The notes beneath the pieces were generated by a model. The model made no database searches and was not told the origin of the DNA. It saw nothing but the letters and a program-made list of their open reading frames with translations. From an uncultured Oscillospiraceae bacterium (GTDB lineage: Bacteria > Bacillota > Clostridia > Oscillospirales > Ruminococcaceae), in the NCBI GenBank assembly GCA_910587335.1, contig CAJUMG010000010.1, positions 25,480 to 75,437 of the forward strand: a stretch of DNA of 49,958 bases, written 5' to 3'. Position numbers and translations under genes: made by a program. Shown one piece after another: positions 7,758 to 17,096 of the stretch. Position 1 is the stretch's first letter, and every line of letters begins with the position of its first letter.

Positions 7758-8777
7758 TTGGGTATTATTCTGACAATCCTTTTATTCGGTATTTTGATTT
7801 TCATTCACGAATTTGGCCATTTTATCACCGCCAAGCTCTCCGGTGTAAAGGTCAATGAATTTGCACTTGGCATGGGACCAGTGATCTGGAAGACAAAGAA
7901 AAAGGATACCCAATATGCCCTTCGCCTGCTTCCAATCGGCGGTTCTGTCAGTATGGAGGGCGAGGATGAGCAAAGCGATCAGGAGGGATCCTTTTCCAAG
8001 GCGCGAATCTGGAACCGAATCCTCATCATTATCGCCGGCGCGCTGATGAACCTGCTGCTCGGCTTTTTGCTGCTGGTGGTTGTGGTCAGCCAGCAGCCCG
8101 CTATTGGAACCACCTCCATCGCCCGGTTTGAGGAGGGGGCCACCAGTAACCAGCTTTTGCAGGTGGACGATAAAATTTTAAAGATCAACGGCGCCTCGGT
8201 CCATATTGATTACGATATTATCTATACCATGATGCGCGATTCCGACGGCTCTGTTGATATGCTTGTACTGCGGGACGGACAAAAGGTAGAGCTGACCGGC
8301 GTCCCCTTTTCCACAGTAGAAATGGAGGATCAGACCGTCGTCACAACGCTGGACTTTAAGGTGTACGGCCAGAAAAAAACCGTAGGCGGTGTGCTGCGTC
8401 AGGCGTTTTTCTATACCGGAACGGTGGCAAAGCTGGTCTGGACGTCGCTCATCGACATTGTCACAGGAAAATTTGGGCTCAACCAGCTGTCCGGTCCGGT
8501 TGGAGTGGCTTCCGCCGTGGGCGAAGCAAGCTCTATGGGACTGTCTTCCTTTTTGATGTTGGCAGCGTTTATCACCATCAACCTGGGGGTATTTAACCTT
8601 CTGCCCATTCCCGCTCTGGATGGCGGACGGCTTTTGTTTTTGCTGATTGAAGCGGTGCGCGGCAAGCCGGTGAGCCCTAAGTACGAAGGGTATGTCCATG
8701 CGCTGGGCTTTGTGGTGTTGTTTGGCCTAATGATTGTTGTGACCTTTAACGATATCGTGCGGCTTTTTCGGGGGTGA
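7758..8777 (+). CDS. rseP: Site-2 intramembrane metalloprotease (RseP/RasP family)
   Basis: An about 339-residue membrane zinc protease with one PDZ domain. The first membrane segment carries HEFGH (residues 17-21); the second catalytic motif is in LLPIPALDGGR near the C-terminus. The PDZ domain lies between (about 115-190). In Firmicutes the homologue cleaves anti-sigma factors and signal-peptide remnants. I favour the TTG start at 7758 because GGGGG (7744-7748) lies 9 bases upstream; an ATG at 7722 would add 12 basic residues but lacks a site. The stop overlaps the ispG region, fitting co-translation. Confidence 0.92.
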   Translation: MGIILTILLFGILIFIHEFGHFITAKLSGVKVNEFALGMGPVIWKTKKKDTQYALRLLPIGGSVSMEGEDEQSDQEGSFSKARIWNRILIIIAGALMNLLLGFLLLVVVVSQQPAIGTTSIARFEEGATSNQLLQVDDKILKINGASVHIDYDIIYTMMRDSDGSVDMLVLRDGQKVELTGVPFSTVEMEDQTVVTTLDFKVYGQKKTVGGVLRQAFFYTGTVAKLVWTSLIDIVTGKFGLNQLSGPVGVASAVGEASSMGLSSFLMLAAFITINLGVFNLLPIPALDGGRLLFLLIEAVRGKPVSPKYEGYVHALGFVVLFGLMIVVTFNDIVRLFRG

Positions 8778-8785
8778 TGGACAGA

Positions 8786-9832
8786 ATGTTTCGTATTTCT
8801 AAACAGGTAAAAGCAGGAAAAGTGCTCATCGGCGGGGACGCACCGGTGAGCATTCAGTCTATGCTCAGCTGCCCGGCTTCGGATCTAGAGGGCAGCGTTC
8901 GGCAGGCGGTGGAGCTGGAGCAAGCCGGCTGCGAGATCCTTCGGGCTGCGGTTCCGGACATGGAGGCTGTCCGTTTGGTCGATGCGATCAAACAGGCGGT
9001 TTCTATCCCGTTGGTGGCGGACATTCATTTTGACTACCGCCTGGCGCTGGAATGTGTGGCGGCCGGAGTCGATAAAGTGCGGATCAACCCCGGCAACATC
9101 GGGGATAAAAGCCGGGTGCGGGCGGTGGTAAAAGCCTGTAAAGCGAAAAATATTCCCATCCGCATTGGGGTGAACGGCGGTTCCCTGGAGAAGGAAATTT
9201 TGGAAAAGTACGGCGCGCCAACGGCGGAGGCCTTGGTGGAAAGCGCCATGCATCATGTGTCGATTCTGGAAAAAAATGATTTTTATGATATTGTCATATC
9301 CATCAAATCCTCCGATGTGAAAACAACGGTGGAGGCTTACCGGCTGATGGCACAGCGCTGCGACTATCCGCTGCATCTGGGGGTGACCGAGGCGGGTACC
9401 GAGCGGATGGGACTGATTAAATCCGCGGCGGGCATAGGTTCTCTGCTTTTAGATGGCATCGGCGATACGATCCGCGTTTCTCTCACCGCCGACCCGGTTC
9501 GGGAGATCGCGGCAGCCAAGGATATTCTCAAGGCGGTCGGCGTCCGGGACGAAGGGGTCCGGGTTGTTTCCTGCCCCACCTGCGGGCGGACGAGCATTGA
9601 TCTGATTTCTCTTGCAAATCAGGTAGAGGACAAGCTGCGCGGTTGTTCCAAGCCGATCACGGTGGCGGTCATGGGCTGCGCGGTCAATGGACCGGGCGAG
9701 GCAAAAGAAGCGGATATCGGAATCGCCGGCGGCGTGGGAGAAGCGCTGCTGTTTAAAAAGGGAAAGATCCTGGGAAAATTCCCGGAAAAGGATATTTTGA
9801 ATATACTGTTGACCGAAATCGAAAAAATATAG
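8786..9832 (+). CDS. ispG: 4-hydroxy-3-methylbut-2-enyl diphosphate synthase, flavodoxin-type (IspG/GcpE)
   Basis: A 349-residue iron-sulfur enzyme of the MEP pathway, reducing MEcPP to HMBPP. The TIM-barrel half starts with VLIGGDAPVSIQSM and includes VADIHFDYRLAL and KVRINPGNIG. The [4Fe-4S] ligands match the family spacing: Cys263, Cys266, Cys298 and Glu305 (in SCPTCGRTS and MGCAVNGPGE). ATG 8786 is 9 bases after a GGGGGTG site; ATG 8777 overlaps the rseP stop and is an alternative giving three more residues. In Bacillus this position holds proS; here ispG lies directly before polC, an order common in Clostridia. Confidence 0.95.
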   Translation: MFRISKQVKAGKVLIGGDAPVSIQSMLSCPASDLEGSVRQAVELEQAGCEILRAAVPDMEAVRLVDAIKQAVSIPLVADIHFDYRLALECVAAGVDKVRINPGNIGDKSRVRAVVKACKAKNIPIRIGVNGGSLEKEILEKYGAPTAEALVESAMHHVSILEKNDFYDIVISIKSSDVKTTVEAYRLMAQRCDYPLHLGVTEAGTERMGLIKSAAGIGSLLLDGIGDTIRVSLTADPVREIAAAKDILKAVGVRDEGVRVVSCPTCGRTSIDLISLANQVEDKLRGCSKPITVAVMGCAVNGPGEAKEADIGIAGGVGEALLFKKGKILGKFPEKDILNILLTEIEKI

Positions 9833-9858
9833 CAAAAAATGCGGAAAGAGGGGATGGC

Positions 9859-12800
9859 ATGGATTCAAATTGTTTTGGTTCGCTTTTTGGCGGTCTGTGC
9901 CAAAATGGACTGCCGGAAACACTTGCTCTTGCACCTGTAGCATCCATGAAGCTTTCCAGAAGCAAATCTGCTTTGGAAATCGGGCTTCGCCCTTCTGCCA
10001 TTGTGCCGAAAAAAGAGCTTTATGCGGCGGAAAAACAGCTGTGCGAAAAGCTGAGCTTAAAAACCTGCAAACTGTCTCCCCAGTATGATCCGTCCCTTTT
10101 AAACGGCGGCTATATTGAGCAGGTGGTGGAGGAGCTTCGCCGGCGAAACTATCTGGTAAACGGCTTTCTGGATGGGGTCAGCGCCGATTACGATGGCGGT
10201 GTGATGACCATTCATTTAAAGCGCGGGGGACTCTCGCTTTTGCAAAGCGCGGGAAGCGACCGGCGCATTCGGGAGATTTTGCAGCAGGAGTTTGGCGTAC
10301 CGGCGGAAATTGTTTTCGACGGTGTGACCGAGCTGGAGGAATACTCCAAGGAGTTTACCCGCTCGGCGGAAGAAAATCGCCAGGCAATAGAGAAAATCCA
10401 GCAGGAAAAAGCGCGGCAGATTCAGGAAAAGAAAGCGGCGCCTTCCTCCCGCCCGAGCCAGTCGATCGCCTTTGATGTGGGTGACCTGCCCTTCGATAAG
10501 GATTCGCTGAGCGTTGTCACCGGCCGGGCGATTAAAGAAAAGCCGGTTTCGTTGGATTCGATCGACGCTGAAAGCGGAAAAGTCATTGTTTGGGGCGATA
10601 TTTTCTCGGTAGACAGCCGGGAGTCCAGAGATGGATCCAAGGTCATTTTAGCCATCCATTTTACCGATTACACCAGCTCGAACGTCATCAAAATCATTGC
10701 CGAAAAGGAAAAAGCCGCTGTTTATGAGTCGCTGACCAAGGGCAAGACGATTCTGGTCCGGGGCGAGGCATCTTATGATAAATATGACGGGGAAATCTCC
10801 ATTCGCCCTTATGATATTTGCACGGTGAAAAAGCTGGTCCGCCGGGACGAGGCGGCACAAAAAAGGGTGGAGCTGCACGCACATACCAAAATGTCTGCAA
10901 TGGATGCGGTGGTTAACGCAAAGGACCTGGTAAAGCGCGCCTATGAATGGGGACATAAAGCCATTGCGATCACCGATCATGGCGTTGTGCAGTCTTTCCC
11001 AGAGGCTGCGGGAGCCGCTGCCGCGATTGCCAAGGCGGGTGGGGATTTTAAAGTCCTTTACGGGGTGGAAAGCTATTTTATCAACGATATGGTCCCGATC
11101 GTCAGCGGGCAAAAGGACATGCCTTTGACCGGCTCCTATGTGATATTTGACCTAGAGACCACCGGGCTTTCCGCTGTAAACGATAGAATCACCGAGATCG
11201 GCGCCGTCCGCCTGGAAAACGGGGAAATTGGCGAGTCCTTTAATATTTTCGTCAATCCCAAACGGCCGATCCCGGAGAGAATCACCCAGCTGACCGGTAT
11301 TACCGACGATATGGTGGCCGACGCGCCGACAGAGGAGGAAGCTCTCCGGCAGTTTTTTGGGTTTTGCGGCGGAGCGGATGCTGTGTTGGTAGCACATAAC
11401 GCGCCCTTTGATACGGGCTTTGTCAAGGCCGCGGCCGGCCGCTGCAAAATGCCGTATCAGTTTACCTGTATTGACACGGTGCCCATCGCGCGAAAGCTGT
11501 TTCCGGATCTGCGCAATCATAAGCTGGATACGGTGGCAAAACACCTGCATCTTGGCAATTTTAATCACCACCGCGCCTGTGACGATGCACGGATTCTGGC
11601 GGAGATTTATCAAAAGATGGCTGAAATTCTCCAAAAAGAAAAAAAGATTCAGAGCATTCAGCAGATCAATACCGGTTTGTCTGGTGTGGATTATAAAAAC
11701 GCTTATTCCTATCACCAGATTCTTTTGGTCAAAAATCTGGTGGGACTGAAAAATCTGTATCAGTTGATTTCCAAATCCCATTTGGATTATTTTTATAAAA
11801 AGCCCCGTATTCCCAAAAGCGAGCTGTTGCAGCACCGGGAAGGATTGATCCTGGGAAGCGCCTGTGAAGCGGGCGAGCTGTTCCGGGCGGTGGTCGAGGG
11901 GAAAAGCTGGGGCGAGCTTTGCTCAATTGCGAAATTCTATGACTTTTTAGAAATTCAGCCGATCGCCAATAATCTGTTTATGATCCAAAGCGGCACCGCC
12001 GCGGATGAGGAACAGCTGCGGGAGTATAACCGCACCATCGTCCGGCTGGGCGATGCGCTGAAAATTCCCGTCTGCGCCACCTGCGATGTACATATGATGG
12101 ACGAAGGGGACAATATTTTCCGGCAGATTCTGTTGGCCGGCATGGGCTATAAGGATACAGACCAGCAGTCGGCGCTGTATCTGCGCACGACCGATGAAAT
12201 GCTGCGGGAATTTTCCTATCTCGGCGCGGAAAAAGCGTATGAGGTGGTGGTGATCAACCCCAATCGAATTGCCGATGAGATAGAAAGCATCAAGCCCATT
12301 CCTGATGGAACCTTTACCCCAACCATCGACGGAGCCGAAGAGGATTTGCAAAATATTACCTGGGATAAAGCCAAAGAAATGTATGGCGACCCGGTCCCGG
12401 AATTGGTTGCCAAACGGCTGGACCGGGAGCTGACCTCCATTATAAAGCACGGCTTTGCGGTGCTTTATATCATCGCGCAAAAGCTGGTCTGGAAGTCGGT
12501 GGAAGACGGGTACCTGGTGGGCTCCCGTGGATCGGTGGGCTCCTCCTTTGTGGCAACGATGGCGGGCATTTCGGAGGTAAACCCCCTTCCGCCCCACTAT
12601 GTCTGCCCTAACTGTAAGCACAGCGAATTTATCACAGACGGGTCCTACGGCTCGGGCTTTGACCTTCCGCCTAAAAATTGTCCGGTGTGCGGAACGCCTT
12701 ACCGGCGGGACGGACACGATATACCCTTTGAGACGTTTTTGGGCTTTAACGGCGATAAAGCGCCGGATATCGACCTGAACTTCTCCGGTGAATATCAAAA

Positions 12801-14193
12801 CCAGGCCCACCGGTATACCGAGGAGCTGTTCGGCAAGACCCATGTGTTTAAGGCGGGAACCATCTCTACCGTCGCGGAAAAAACCGCTTATGGCTTCGTG
12901 AAAAAATATATGGAGGAGCGCGGCCGAGTGGTCCACAAATCAGAGGAGCTGCGGCTGGCCGCCGGCTGCGCCGGGGTAAAGCGCACCACAGGGCAGCATC
13001 CCGGCGGCATGGTGGTCGTGCCGAACCAGTTTGAGGCCGCTGATTTTACACCGGTCCAGCATCCGGCAGATGACGCGGGCTCCGGCATTTTGACTACCCA
13101 TTTCGACTTTCACTCTCTGCACGATACCATTTTAAAGCTGGACCTGCTGGGGCACGATGTGCCTACCATGTATAAGTATTTGGAGGATATGACCGGTATC
13201 AAGGTCATGGACGTGGATACCTCCGATCCCAAGATTTTTAGTCTTTTTACCTCGACAGAAGCGCTGGGCGTTACCGAAGAGGATATCTCCTGCAATACCG
13301 GCTCGTTGGCTCTGCCGGAAATGGGGACAAATTTTGTCCGGCAGATGTTGATAGACGCCCAGCCCAAAACCTTCGCGGACCTTTTGCAGATTTCCGGCCT
13401 GTCCCATGGTACCGACGTTTGGCTGGATAACGCCCAGGAGCTGATTAAAAACGGCACCTGCACCATTTCCGAGGTTATCGGTACCCGCGACAGCATCATG
13501 ATCTATCTGATTCAAAAGGGCTTGGATCCCAATATGGCCTTTAAAATTATGGAGATCACCCGTAAGGGCAACGCGCCTAAGCTGTTGACCGATGAGCACA
13601 AAAAGGCCATGCTGGATCACGGGGTCCCACAGTGGTATATCGACAGCTGTTTAAAAATCAAATACATGTTCCCAAAAGCCCACGCGGCGGCTTATGTCAT
13701 CGCGGCCATTCGGCTGGGATGGTACAAAATCTATTATCCGCTGGAATTTTACGCCACCCTTTTTACCGTCCGGGGCGAGGATTTTGACGCGGACGCTGCG
13801 GTCAAGGGAAAGGTGGCGGTTAAGATGAAGATGGATAATCTGCGCATGAAAGGCAATGAGCGAACGACCAAAGAGGAGGATCAGTACAGCAGCCTGCAAA
13901 TCGTCAATGAAATGCTGGCCAGAGGATTTTCCTTTTTGCCGGTTGATCTGTTTTCCTCCCACGCGACAAAATATCAGGTGGAGGATGGGAAAATCCGCCT
14001 GCCTTTTAACGCCTTAAAAGGACTTGGCGTGAGCGCCGCTCAAAGCTTGCAAAGAGCCTCGGCAGAAGGACCGTACATTTCTAAGGACGAGGTTCAAACC
14101 CGTGCGGGCGTATCGAAAACCGTGTTGGAGCTTCTGGACCAGTCCGGCGCTCTGGATGGGCTGCCTGATTCCAGTCAAATCTCCTTCTTTTAA
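9859..14193 (+). CDS. polC: DNA polymerase III alpha subunit, PolC type
   Basis: The 1444-residue replicative polymerase of low-GC Gram-positive bacteria, with built-in proofreading. Order: an N-terminal tau-binding region, OB fold (about 220-330), PHP domain (HAHTKMS from residue 340) split by a DEDDh exonuclease (FDLETTG, catalytic Asp431 and Glu433), the second part of PHP, a zinc finger (CPNC at 916 and CPVC about 30 residues later), the polymerase active site PDIDLNF (Asp970, Asp972) and C-terminal helix-hairpin-helix and tau-binding parts. The length is normal and all catalytic motifs are intact. GAGGGG lies close before the ATG. It ends the operon and is followed by a terminator. Confidence 0.98.
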   Translation: MDSNCFGSLFGGLCQNGLPETLALAPVASMKLSRSKSALEIGLRPSAIVPKKELYAAEKQLCEKLSLKTCKLSPQYDPSLLNGGYIEQVVEELRRRNYLVNGFLDGVSADYDGGVMTIHLKRGGLSLLQSAGSDRRIREILQQEFGVPAEIVFDGVTELEEYSKEFTRSAEENRQAIEKIQQEKARQIQEKKAAPSSRPSQSIAFDVGDLPFDKDSLSVVTGRAIKEKPVSLDSIDAESGKVIVWGDIFSVDSRESRDGSKVILAIHFTDYTSSNVIKIIAEKEKAAVYESLTKGKTILVRGEASYDKYDGEISIRPYDICTVKKLVRRDEAAQKRVELHAHTKMSAMDAVVNAKDLVKRAYEWGHKAIAITDHGVVQSFPEAAGAAAAIAKAGGDFKVLYGVESYFINDMVPIVSGQKDMPLTGSYVIFDLETTGLSAVNDRITEIGAVRLENGEIGESFNIFVNPKRPIPERITQLTGITDDMVADAPTEEEALRQFFGFCGGADAVLVAHNAPFDTGFVKAAAGRCKMPYQFTCIDTVPIARKLFPDLRNHKLDTVAKHLHLGNFNHHRACDDARILAEIYQKMAEILQKEKKIQSIQQINTGLSGVDYKNAYSYHQILLVKNLVGLKNLYQLISKSHLDYFYKKPRIPKSELLQHREGLILGSACEAGELFRAVVEGKSWGELCSIAKFYDFLEIQPIANNLFMIQSGTAADEEQLREYNRTIVRLGDALKIPVCATCDVHMMDEGDNIFRQILLAGMGYKDTDQQSALYLRTTDEMLREFSYLGAEKAYEVVVINPNRIADEIESIKPIPDGTFTPTIDGAEEDLQNITWDKAKEMYGDPVPELVAKRLDRELTSIIKHGFAVLYIIAQKLVWKSVEDGYLVGSRGSVGSSFVATMAGISEVNPLPPHYVCPNCKHSEFITDGSYGSGFDLPPKNCPVCGTPYRRDGHDIPFETFLGFNGDKAPDIDLNFSGEYQNQAHRYTEELFGKTHVFKAGTISTVAEKTAYGFVKKYMEERGRVVHKSEELRLAAGCAGVKRTTGQHPGGMVVVPNQFEAADFTPVQHPADDAGSGILTTHFDFHSLHDTILKLDLLGHDVPTMYKYLEDMTGIKVMDVDTSDPKIFSLFTSTEALGVTEEDISCNTGSLALPEMGTNFVRQMLIDAQPKTFADLLQISGLSHGTDVWLDNAQELIKNGTCTISEVIGTRDSIMIYLIQKGLDPNMAFKIMEITRKGNAPKLLTDEHKKAMLDHGVPQWYIDSCLKIKYMFPKAHAAAYVIAAIRLGWYKIYYPLEFYATLFTVRGEDFDADAAVKGKVAVKMKMDNLRMKGNERTTKEEDQYSSLQIVNEMLARGFSFLPVDLFSSHATKYQVEDGKIRLPFNALKGLGVSAAQSLQRASAEGPYISKDEVQTRAGVSKTVLELLDQSGALDGLPDSSQISFF

Positions 14194-14217
14194 AGCTCTT
14201 TCACAATAAATAACGAT

Positions 14218-14259
14218 AAAGGACAACATCCATTCTTTTAAAGATGGACGTTGTCCTTT
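14218..14259 (+). terminator. Bidirectional intrinsic terminator after polC
   Basis: A 10-bp stem (14218-14227 with 14250-14259, core AAAGGACAAC) continues after one mismatch with TCCAT/ATGGA. A's and T's flank the stem, so it can end both the polC transcript and the minus-strand DUF1540 transcript. A second, smaller hairpin (AAGGATG, 14324-14330 with 14340-14346) lies just after the DUF1540 stop. Confidence 0.8.
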
Positions 14260-14353
14260 ACGATTTGGCATCTGTACTTTTTATGCGAATGCAGCGCACC
14301 TTCTGTCCTACTCACAGTAGACGAAGGATGCAGCGCTTACATCCTTTTTGCTG

Positions 14354-14533
14354 CTAGCAGCAGGAGCCTTTTACACGGAAGGATTCACAGTCTGTACATT
14401 CGACTACGGTCGGATGCGCCTCGTGTGTGCCAACCTGAATGCTGTTAAGAGAACAGTAGTTTTCGTTTCCACAGTGATGCACACACTGTTGGACAGTACA
14501 GCCGATAGACTTGTTTGCTTTACATTCAGACAT
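14354..14533 (-). CDS. DUF1540 small cysteine-rich protein, 59 aa
   Basis: A 59-residue minus-strand protein. A full AAAGGAGG site lies 9 bases before the ATG (14531-14533), and the frame ends at TAG (14354-14356). It has ten cysteines, including Cys4, Cys12, Cys17, Cys21 and Cys27, then Cys46 and Cys49 and a C-terminal Cys-Cys pair. The pattern IGCTVQQC...C...C followed by TVVECTDCESF fits DUF1540, a family of small clostridial proteins presumed to bind metal. Function is unknown; abundance in spore-formers has suggested stress or spore roles. It lies alone between polC and a divergent plus-strand gene. Confidence 0.88.
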   Translation of the reverse strand: MSECKANKSIGCTVQQCVHHCGNENYCSLNSIQVGTHEAHPTVVECTDCESFRVKGSCC

Positions 14534-14662
14534 AATAAAATACCTCCTTTACAGATTGCAGTAATAGTATGGACGCAAAAAAGCTTTTTATCACAAACCC
14601 TTTTGGAATTTTTTGTATCGGAATAACATTTTTGGGCGGAAATATACCGGCTAGAAAAAAGA

Positions 14663-14685
14663 AGGCGGATTGCAAAATGCCGCCT
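14663..14685 (-). terminator. Minus-strand hairpin with T tract, orphan
   Basis: AGGCGG/CCGCCT (14663-14668 with 14680-14685) is followed on the minus strand by TCTTTTTT, the form of a terminator. No minus-strand gene lies immediately upstream of it; the neighbour there is the plus-strand decarboxylase-fold gene. It might stop antisense transcription or belong to a regulatory RNA. The rest of 14534-14785 shows nothing else I can name. Confidence 0.4.
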
Positions 14686-14785
14686 AATATAGTACAATTC
14701 TTTTATACAATGCATTTTTTCATGAAAAGACAGCGTTCATTTTCCAAATTTTGGTCAATTGAATGAGAAAGGTGTGGCATGTTTT

Positions 14786-15730
14786 ATGACGGAAAAAGAG
14801 CGGGTCATCGCGGCGATAAATGGCCAGCCGGTGGATCATACCCCTTCCGGCTTCTGGCTTCATTTTCCCGAAAGCTGCTTTTTTGGCGATGCAGCGGTTC
14901 AGGCTCATCTGGACTTCTTTGAGAAAACAGGCACGGATATCCAAAAAATCATGAATGAAAATCTGGTCCCCTGCGATATTCCAATCAAAAAAGCAGCCGA
15001 TTGGAAAAATCTCAAATCCTTTAGCCGAAAGTCCCCTTTTATTGTCAATCAGGTGGAGATCATCCAGCGGATTTTGGATAAAACCGGCGGTGAAGGACTA
15101 ACGTTGGCCACCATTCACGGCATTGTCGCTTCCGCCTGGCATGCCAGAGGCGGCTCCGCCGGTTATGAGACCGGAAGCGGCCTGCTTGCCGCCCATCTGC
15201 GAGAGGATCCCCAGGCGGTCTCCTATGGCTGGCAGGTCATTTCAGACGGCCTTGCGATTTTAACCGAAGCTTGCCTAGAAGCCGGCGCAGACGGTATCTA
15301 TTACGCGGCCCTGGGCGGCGAGGAATGCCTTTTTACCGACGAAGAGTTCCAGACCTATATAAAGCCCCATGATCTAAAGATTTTACAGGCGGCAAAGGCT
15401 TCTTCCTGCAATCTGCTTCATATCTGTAAAGACCGGCTGAAGCTGGACCGGTACCGCGATTATCCCTGTGCCGCAGTCAATTGGGGCGTTTACGAACAGA
15501 ACCTTTCGCTTTTGGAAGGGGCCAAGCTGTTTGATGATCGGGCAATCCTTGGGGGATTGGACGACCGAAGCGGCGTTCTGGTGGACGGAAGCGAAGAACA
15601 AATTCGAGAGGCTGTCCATCAGCTCCTGCGGGAAATGGAGGGTCGCCGGTTTATCCTTGGCGCGGACTGCACACTGCCTACAGAAATCGACTACGGCCGC
15701 ATCCGCACAGCGGTAGAAGCGGCGAAATAG
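14786..15730 (+). CDS. Uroporphyrinogen decarboxylase (URO-D) fold protein
   Basis: A 314-residue protein with the URO-D/methyltransferase TIM-barrel pattern: N-terminal TEKERVIAAINGQPVDHTPSGFWLHF, a central ACLEAGADGIYYAALGG, and C-terminal GGLDDRSGVLVDG and FILGADCTLPTEIDY. Heme-pathway HemE has an N-terminal arginine pair for carboxylates that I do not see clearly, and no heme genes are nearby. It may instead act like the MtaA/MtbA or O-demethylase branch that transfers methyl groups, or be of unknown substrate. The last ADCTLP segment resembles the zinc/cofactor end of that branch. The ATG at 14786 follows AAAGGTG by 11 bases. The next gene starts 12 bases downstream. Confidence 0.8.
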   Translation: MTEKERVIAAINGQPVDHTPSGFWLHFPESCFFGDAAVQAHLDFFEKTGTDIQKIMNENLVPCDIPIKKAADWKNLKSFSRKSPFIVNQVEIIQRILDKTGGEGLTLATIHGIVASAWHARGGSAGYETGSGLLAAHLREDPQAVSYGWQVISDGLAILTEACLEAGADGIYYAALGGEECLFTDEEFQTYIKPHDLKILQAAKASSCNLLHICKDRLKLDRYRDYPCAAVNWGVYEQNLSLLEGAKLFDDRAILGGLDDRSGVLVDGSEEQIREAVHQLLREMEGRRFILGADCTLPTEIDYGRIRTAVEAAK

Positions 15731-15742
15731 GAGGAAACTGAT

Positions 15743-16240
15743 TTGGAAAAGCGTTGTAAAACCATTTCGCTTCTTTTGCTTTTGTCTGTCATTCTTCAGG
15801 GTATGTATGTCTTGGCGGAAGCCGTGATTCTGATTGCACAGCGGCCGTTAAAAATGCTGTGGAGTGCAGGCACTTATCATGAGGCGTTCGAGCAGAACCT
15901 CTACCCGCTGGCAGATATTCTGGGAGTTGCCGTTGTACTGGTACTGCATGTCGGCCTGTTTATTTTGATTTGGAGCCAGATGGGAAAGGGTTCCTTTCAG
16001 GTCGCTGAGATTTTAGCGATTGTGATTGGTGGTTTGATACTTGTGGGCAGTCCCATTTCTTTGTCGGTGCTGACCAACATGGGATATGCGGCCCAGAGCG
16101 CGCAAATGCTGGCCAACTATTCCATTTTGTCCAATATGATGGGAATGGTCCGTCCGCTTTCCCGCCTGGGATGGGTTTTATTGGTCATTGGCGCAACAGC
16201 ATCGCTGGGGAATAAACGCTCCTGCCGTCTGCCGCGGTAA
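15743..16240 (+). CDS. Hypothetical membrane protein, 165 aa
   Basis: A 165-residue protein with four predicted hydrophobic segments (about 8-32, 56-80, 88-112 and 138-155) and a basic C-terminus. I do not recognise the family. The TTG start at 15743 is supported by GGAGG at 15730-15734, 8 bases upstream, overlapping the stop of the URO-D-fold gene, so the two are probably co-translated. It may be a membrane partner of that enzyme, but nothing in the sequence proves this. Confidence 0.65.
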   Translation: MEKRCKTISLLLLLSVILQGMYVLAEAVILIAQRPLKMLWSAGTYHEAFEQNLYPLADILGVAVVLVLHVGLFILIWSQMGKGSFQVAEILAIVIGGLILVGSPISLSVLTNMGYAAQSAQMLANYSILSNMMGMVRPLSRLGWVLLVIGATASLGNKRSCRLPR

Positions 16241-16251
16241 AAGCGAAGCAA

Positions 16252-16285
16252 AAAAGGACCTTCCGGATTATTGGAAGGCCCTTTT
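16252..16285. terminator. Bidirectional terminator between convergent genes
   Basis: CCTTCC/GGAAGG (16259-16264 with 16273-16278) extends after an A/C mismatch into GG/CC and AAAA/TTTT. A's on one side and T's on the other let it serve both the plus-strand membrane protein gene and the minus-strand hydrolase gene that ends at 16300. Confidence 0.8.
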
Positions 16286-16299
16286 CCTTTTATAGTTTT

Positions 16300-17067
16300 T
16301 TAAAACCGAAGAGAAAGACAGGTCAAACTGCCGTCGATTTTCCGATACTCAGAGGTATCTACCTCCAGAACCTCGTATCCCAGATCCTCAATGGCTTTTT
16401 TCGTTTTCGGATATCCTGCGGCGACCAGCACCTTTCCATTGATCCAAAGACCGTTGGTGCTGTAAGCATCATCGGCGGTGATTGGAATTTGGTGGAATTT
16501 GGAAAAAATAGGATTCTCCAAAAATTCACCGCTGATCAGCAAATTGTTGTTTTCAATGTAAGAAAGTCCGGTTTTTAAATGGAGAATGGTGTGCAGCGGC
16601 ACCATCTCCCCGCTCATTCCATGCTTTTCCAAGGCATGGATAAACTGTCCCGCCCCTTCCTGGTTGGTGCGATCGGAAATGCCAATATAAAAGTGGTCCC
16701 CAACCATCATAACGTCTCCGCCCTCCAGGGTGCCGGGAGCTTGGATGTACTCAATGGCATCCTTGGAATAAAACTGCTTGATAATTGGGATCATAGACGC
16801 AACCTCTCCTTTGCGGGAGGGTGCGCCAGGGTTGGTAATCAAGGCGAACTTAGGGGTAAGAACAGCCGTATCCTCTACAAAGCAGGAGTCGGGGTAGGAT
16901 TCGTCAGCTTCTAGCACGGTGACCTTAAGACCGCATTGCTCCAGCGCTTGGACATAAGCGGCATGTTGCTGCAACGCTAACTGGTAGTCCGGCTTTCCCA
17001 AATTTGCGGTGGTAATGCCGTGGATCATAGCCTGGCAGGGCTTTTTTACAATTGCACGGGTAAACAT
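16300..17067 (-). CDS. ddaH: Dimethylargininase-like amidinohydrolase (DDAH family)
   Basis: A 255-residue guanidino-modifying enzyme. The fold signature includes DSCFVEDTAVL (acidic catalytic residue), GTLEGGDVM, an LHTILHLKTGLSY segment holding the catalytic His, and a nucleophilic Cys250 in DGSLTCLSLRF at the C-terminus. Known relatives hydrolyse dimethylarginine to citrulline and dimethylamine; close bacterial relatives may act on arginine or related guanidino compounds, so the substrate is inferred. No arginine deiminase pathway genes are adjacent. GGAGG lies about 8 bases before the ATG, and a near-consensus promoter is just upstream. Confidence 0.87.
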   Translation of the reverse strand: MFTRAIVKKPCQAMIHGITTANLGKPDYQLALQQHAAYVQALEQCGLKVTVLEADESYPDSCFVEDTAVLTPKFALITNPGAPSRKGEVASMIPIIKQFYSKDAIEYIQAPGTLEGGDVMMVGDHFYIGISDRTNQEGAGQFIHALEKHGMSGEMVPLHTILHLKTGLSYIENNNLLISGEFLENPIFSKFHQIPITADDAYSTNGLWINGKVLVAAGYPKTKKAIEDLGYEVLEVDTSEYRKIDGSLTCLSLRF

Positions 17068-17096
17068 ATTGATTCCTCCAACGATTGTTTTGTATA

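Noticed and set aside
14404..14715. 103-codon minus-strand frame near the DUF1540 gene
   Set aside because: It overlaps the DUF1540 gene in a different register, has no ribosome binding site and no recognisable sequence; the DUF1540 frame has a perfect AAAGGAGG and a family pattern.
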